This document shows, piece by piece, positions 63,852 through 64,000 of a stretch of DNA of 64,000 nucleotides. The notes below the pieces were generated by a model. That model saw only the letters and a program-made list of their open reading frames with translations. It had not been told where the DNA came from and did not search any database. Each line of letters opens with the position of its first letter. Position 1 is the first letter of the stretch. The DNA comes from Bathynomus jamesi (taxonomy: Eukaryota; Arthropoda; Malacostraca; Isopoda; Cirolanidae): assembly GCA_023014485.1 (NCBI GenBank), contig JAJOZX010007466.1:137501-201500 (forward strand), read 5' to 3'. The position numbers were made by a program, and so were the translations under genes.

Positions 63852-64000
63852 CCATCACTCAATTTCTCCAAATTCATCTGATACACTACGCTGGACAAGT
63901 CATGTTGTGCCTCGTGAAAGGTATCTCTTTGGAAGGCTGATCGATATCGCCCCGAGGTTATAGTTTTCAACAGTCCTTTTTCTTTAATATTTCTGTCAGC
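63852..64000 (-). other. right flank of copy D, possibly Polinton penton N-terminus
   Basis: A minus-strand frame (TSGRYRSAFQRDTFHEAQHD) is open to the window edge. Because the other flank of copy D is the penton gene, this may be its upstream part, but no motif proves it. Confidence 0.35.

Overview
This window reads as nuclear DNA of a repeat-rich invertebrate, most likely an arthropod and probably a decapod crustacean. The reasons are AT-rich sequence, one spliced host gene at the left edge, many (TA)n, (GA)n and (TTA)n tracts, and a dense mix of BEL/Pao, Ty3/gypsy, CR1-like, mariner, hAT, Mutator-like and Polinton elements. The taxon is an inference. Only one host gene is recognised: the last four exons of an ATF7IP/MCAF1 (fly windei) orthologue at 861-2384, ending in its fibronectin type III domain.

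Layout. 2.4-8.5 kb: microsatellites, a (TA)n-flanked hairpin, a mariner-type deletion derivative, a hAT-like MITE with 8-bp target duplication (TSD), and a tandem array rich in AGGTCA-type half-sites. 8.5-20.9 kb: a decayed BEL/Pao element (BEL-1) split inside its reverse transcriptase by a second, very young BEL/Pao element (BEL-2, 12263-20253) with almost identical 1-kb LTRs and TSD GGAGC. 22.1-28.9 kb: a broken member of an RNase H-like, hAT-like transposase family (copy A), split at its first catalytic motif by a gypsy element (gypsy-2, 23043-27501, TSD GGGAT).

29.4-42.2 kb is a nest of insertions. A minus-strand gypsy element (gypsy-1) is cut between RNase H and integrase by a 5.95-kb hAT-like element (29880-35829). 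That element has a rearranged 5' half and itself carries a small hAT MITE (31727-32315) and a fold-back mariner (34742-35637). The gypsy-1 gag is cut by a Mutator-like TIR element (39099-40183) that carries another mariner (39225-39627). A second, internally deleted gypsy-1 copy lies at 44271-45988, with remains of a third LTR element at 43.3-44.1 kb. 46-48 kb holds a G-rich tract, microsatellites and a dimeric tRNA-like SINE. 48.2-52.3 kb is a nearly complete CR1-like LINE: ORF1 with a zinc-binding N-terminus and esterase, ORF2 with endonuclease and reverse transcriptase.

55.3-60.1 kb, on the minus strand, holds remains of a Maverick/Polinton: adenovirus-type protease, double-jelly-roll capsid protein, a small basic virion-type protein and a penton-type protein. 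It is interrupted by a truncated CR1-like LINE, a 24-bp minisatellite and a small hAT MITE. A third hAT-like element (copy D, 60092-63843) with an 8-bp TSD lies in or next to its penton gene and carries two MITEs.

The strongest lead is the hAT-like family. Three divergent copies (A, the 29880-35829 element, D) share an uncharacterised transposase architecture, and two have termini and target duplications that can be read directly. Calls of protein family rest on motif recognition by eye; no database search was possible.
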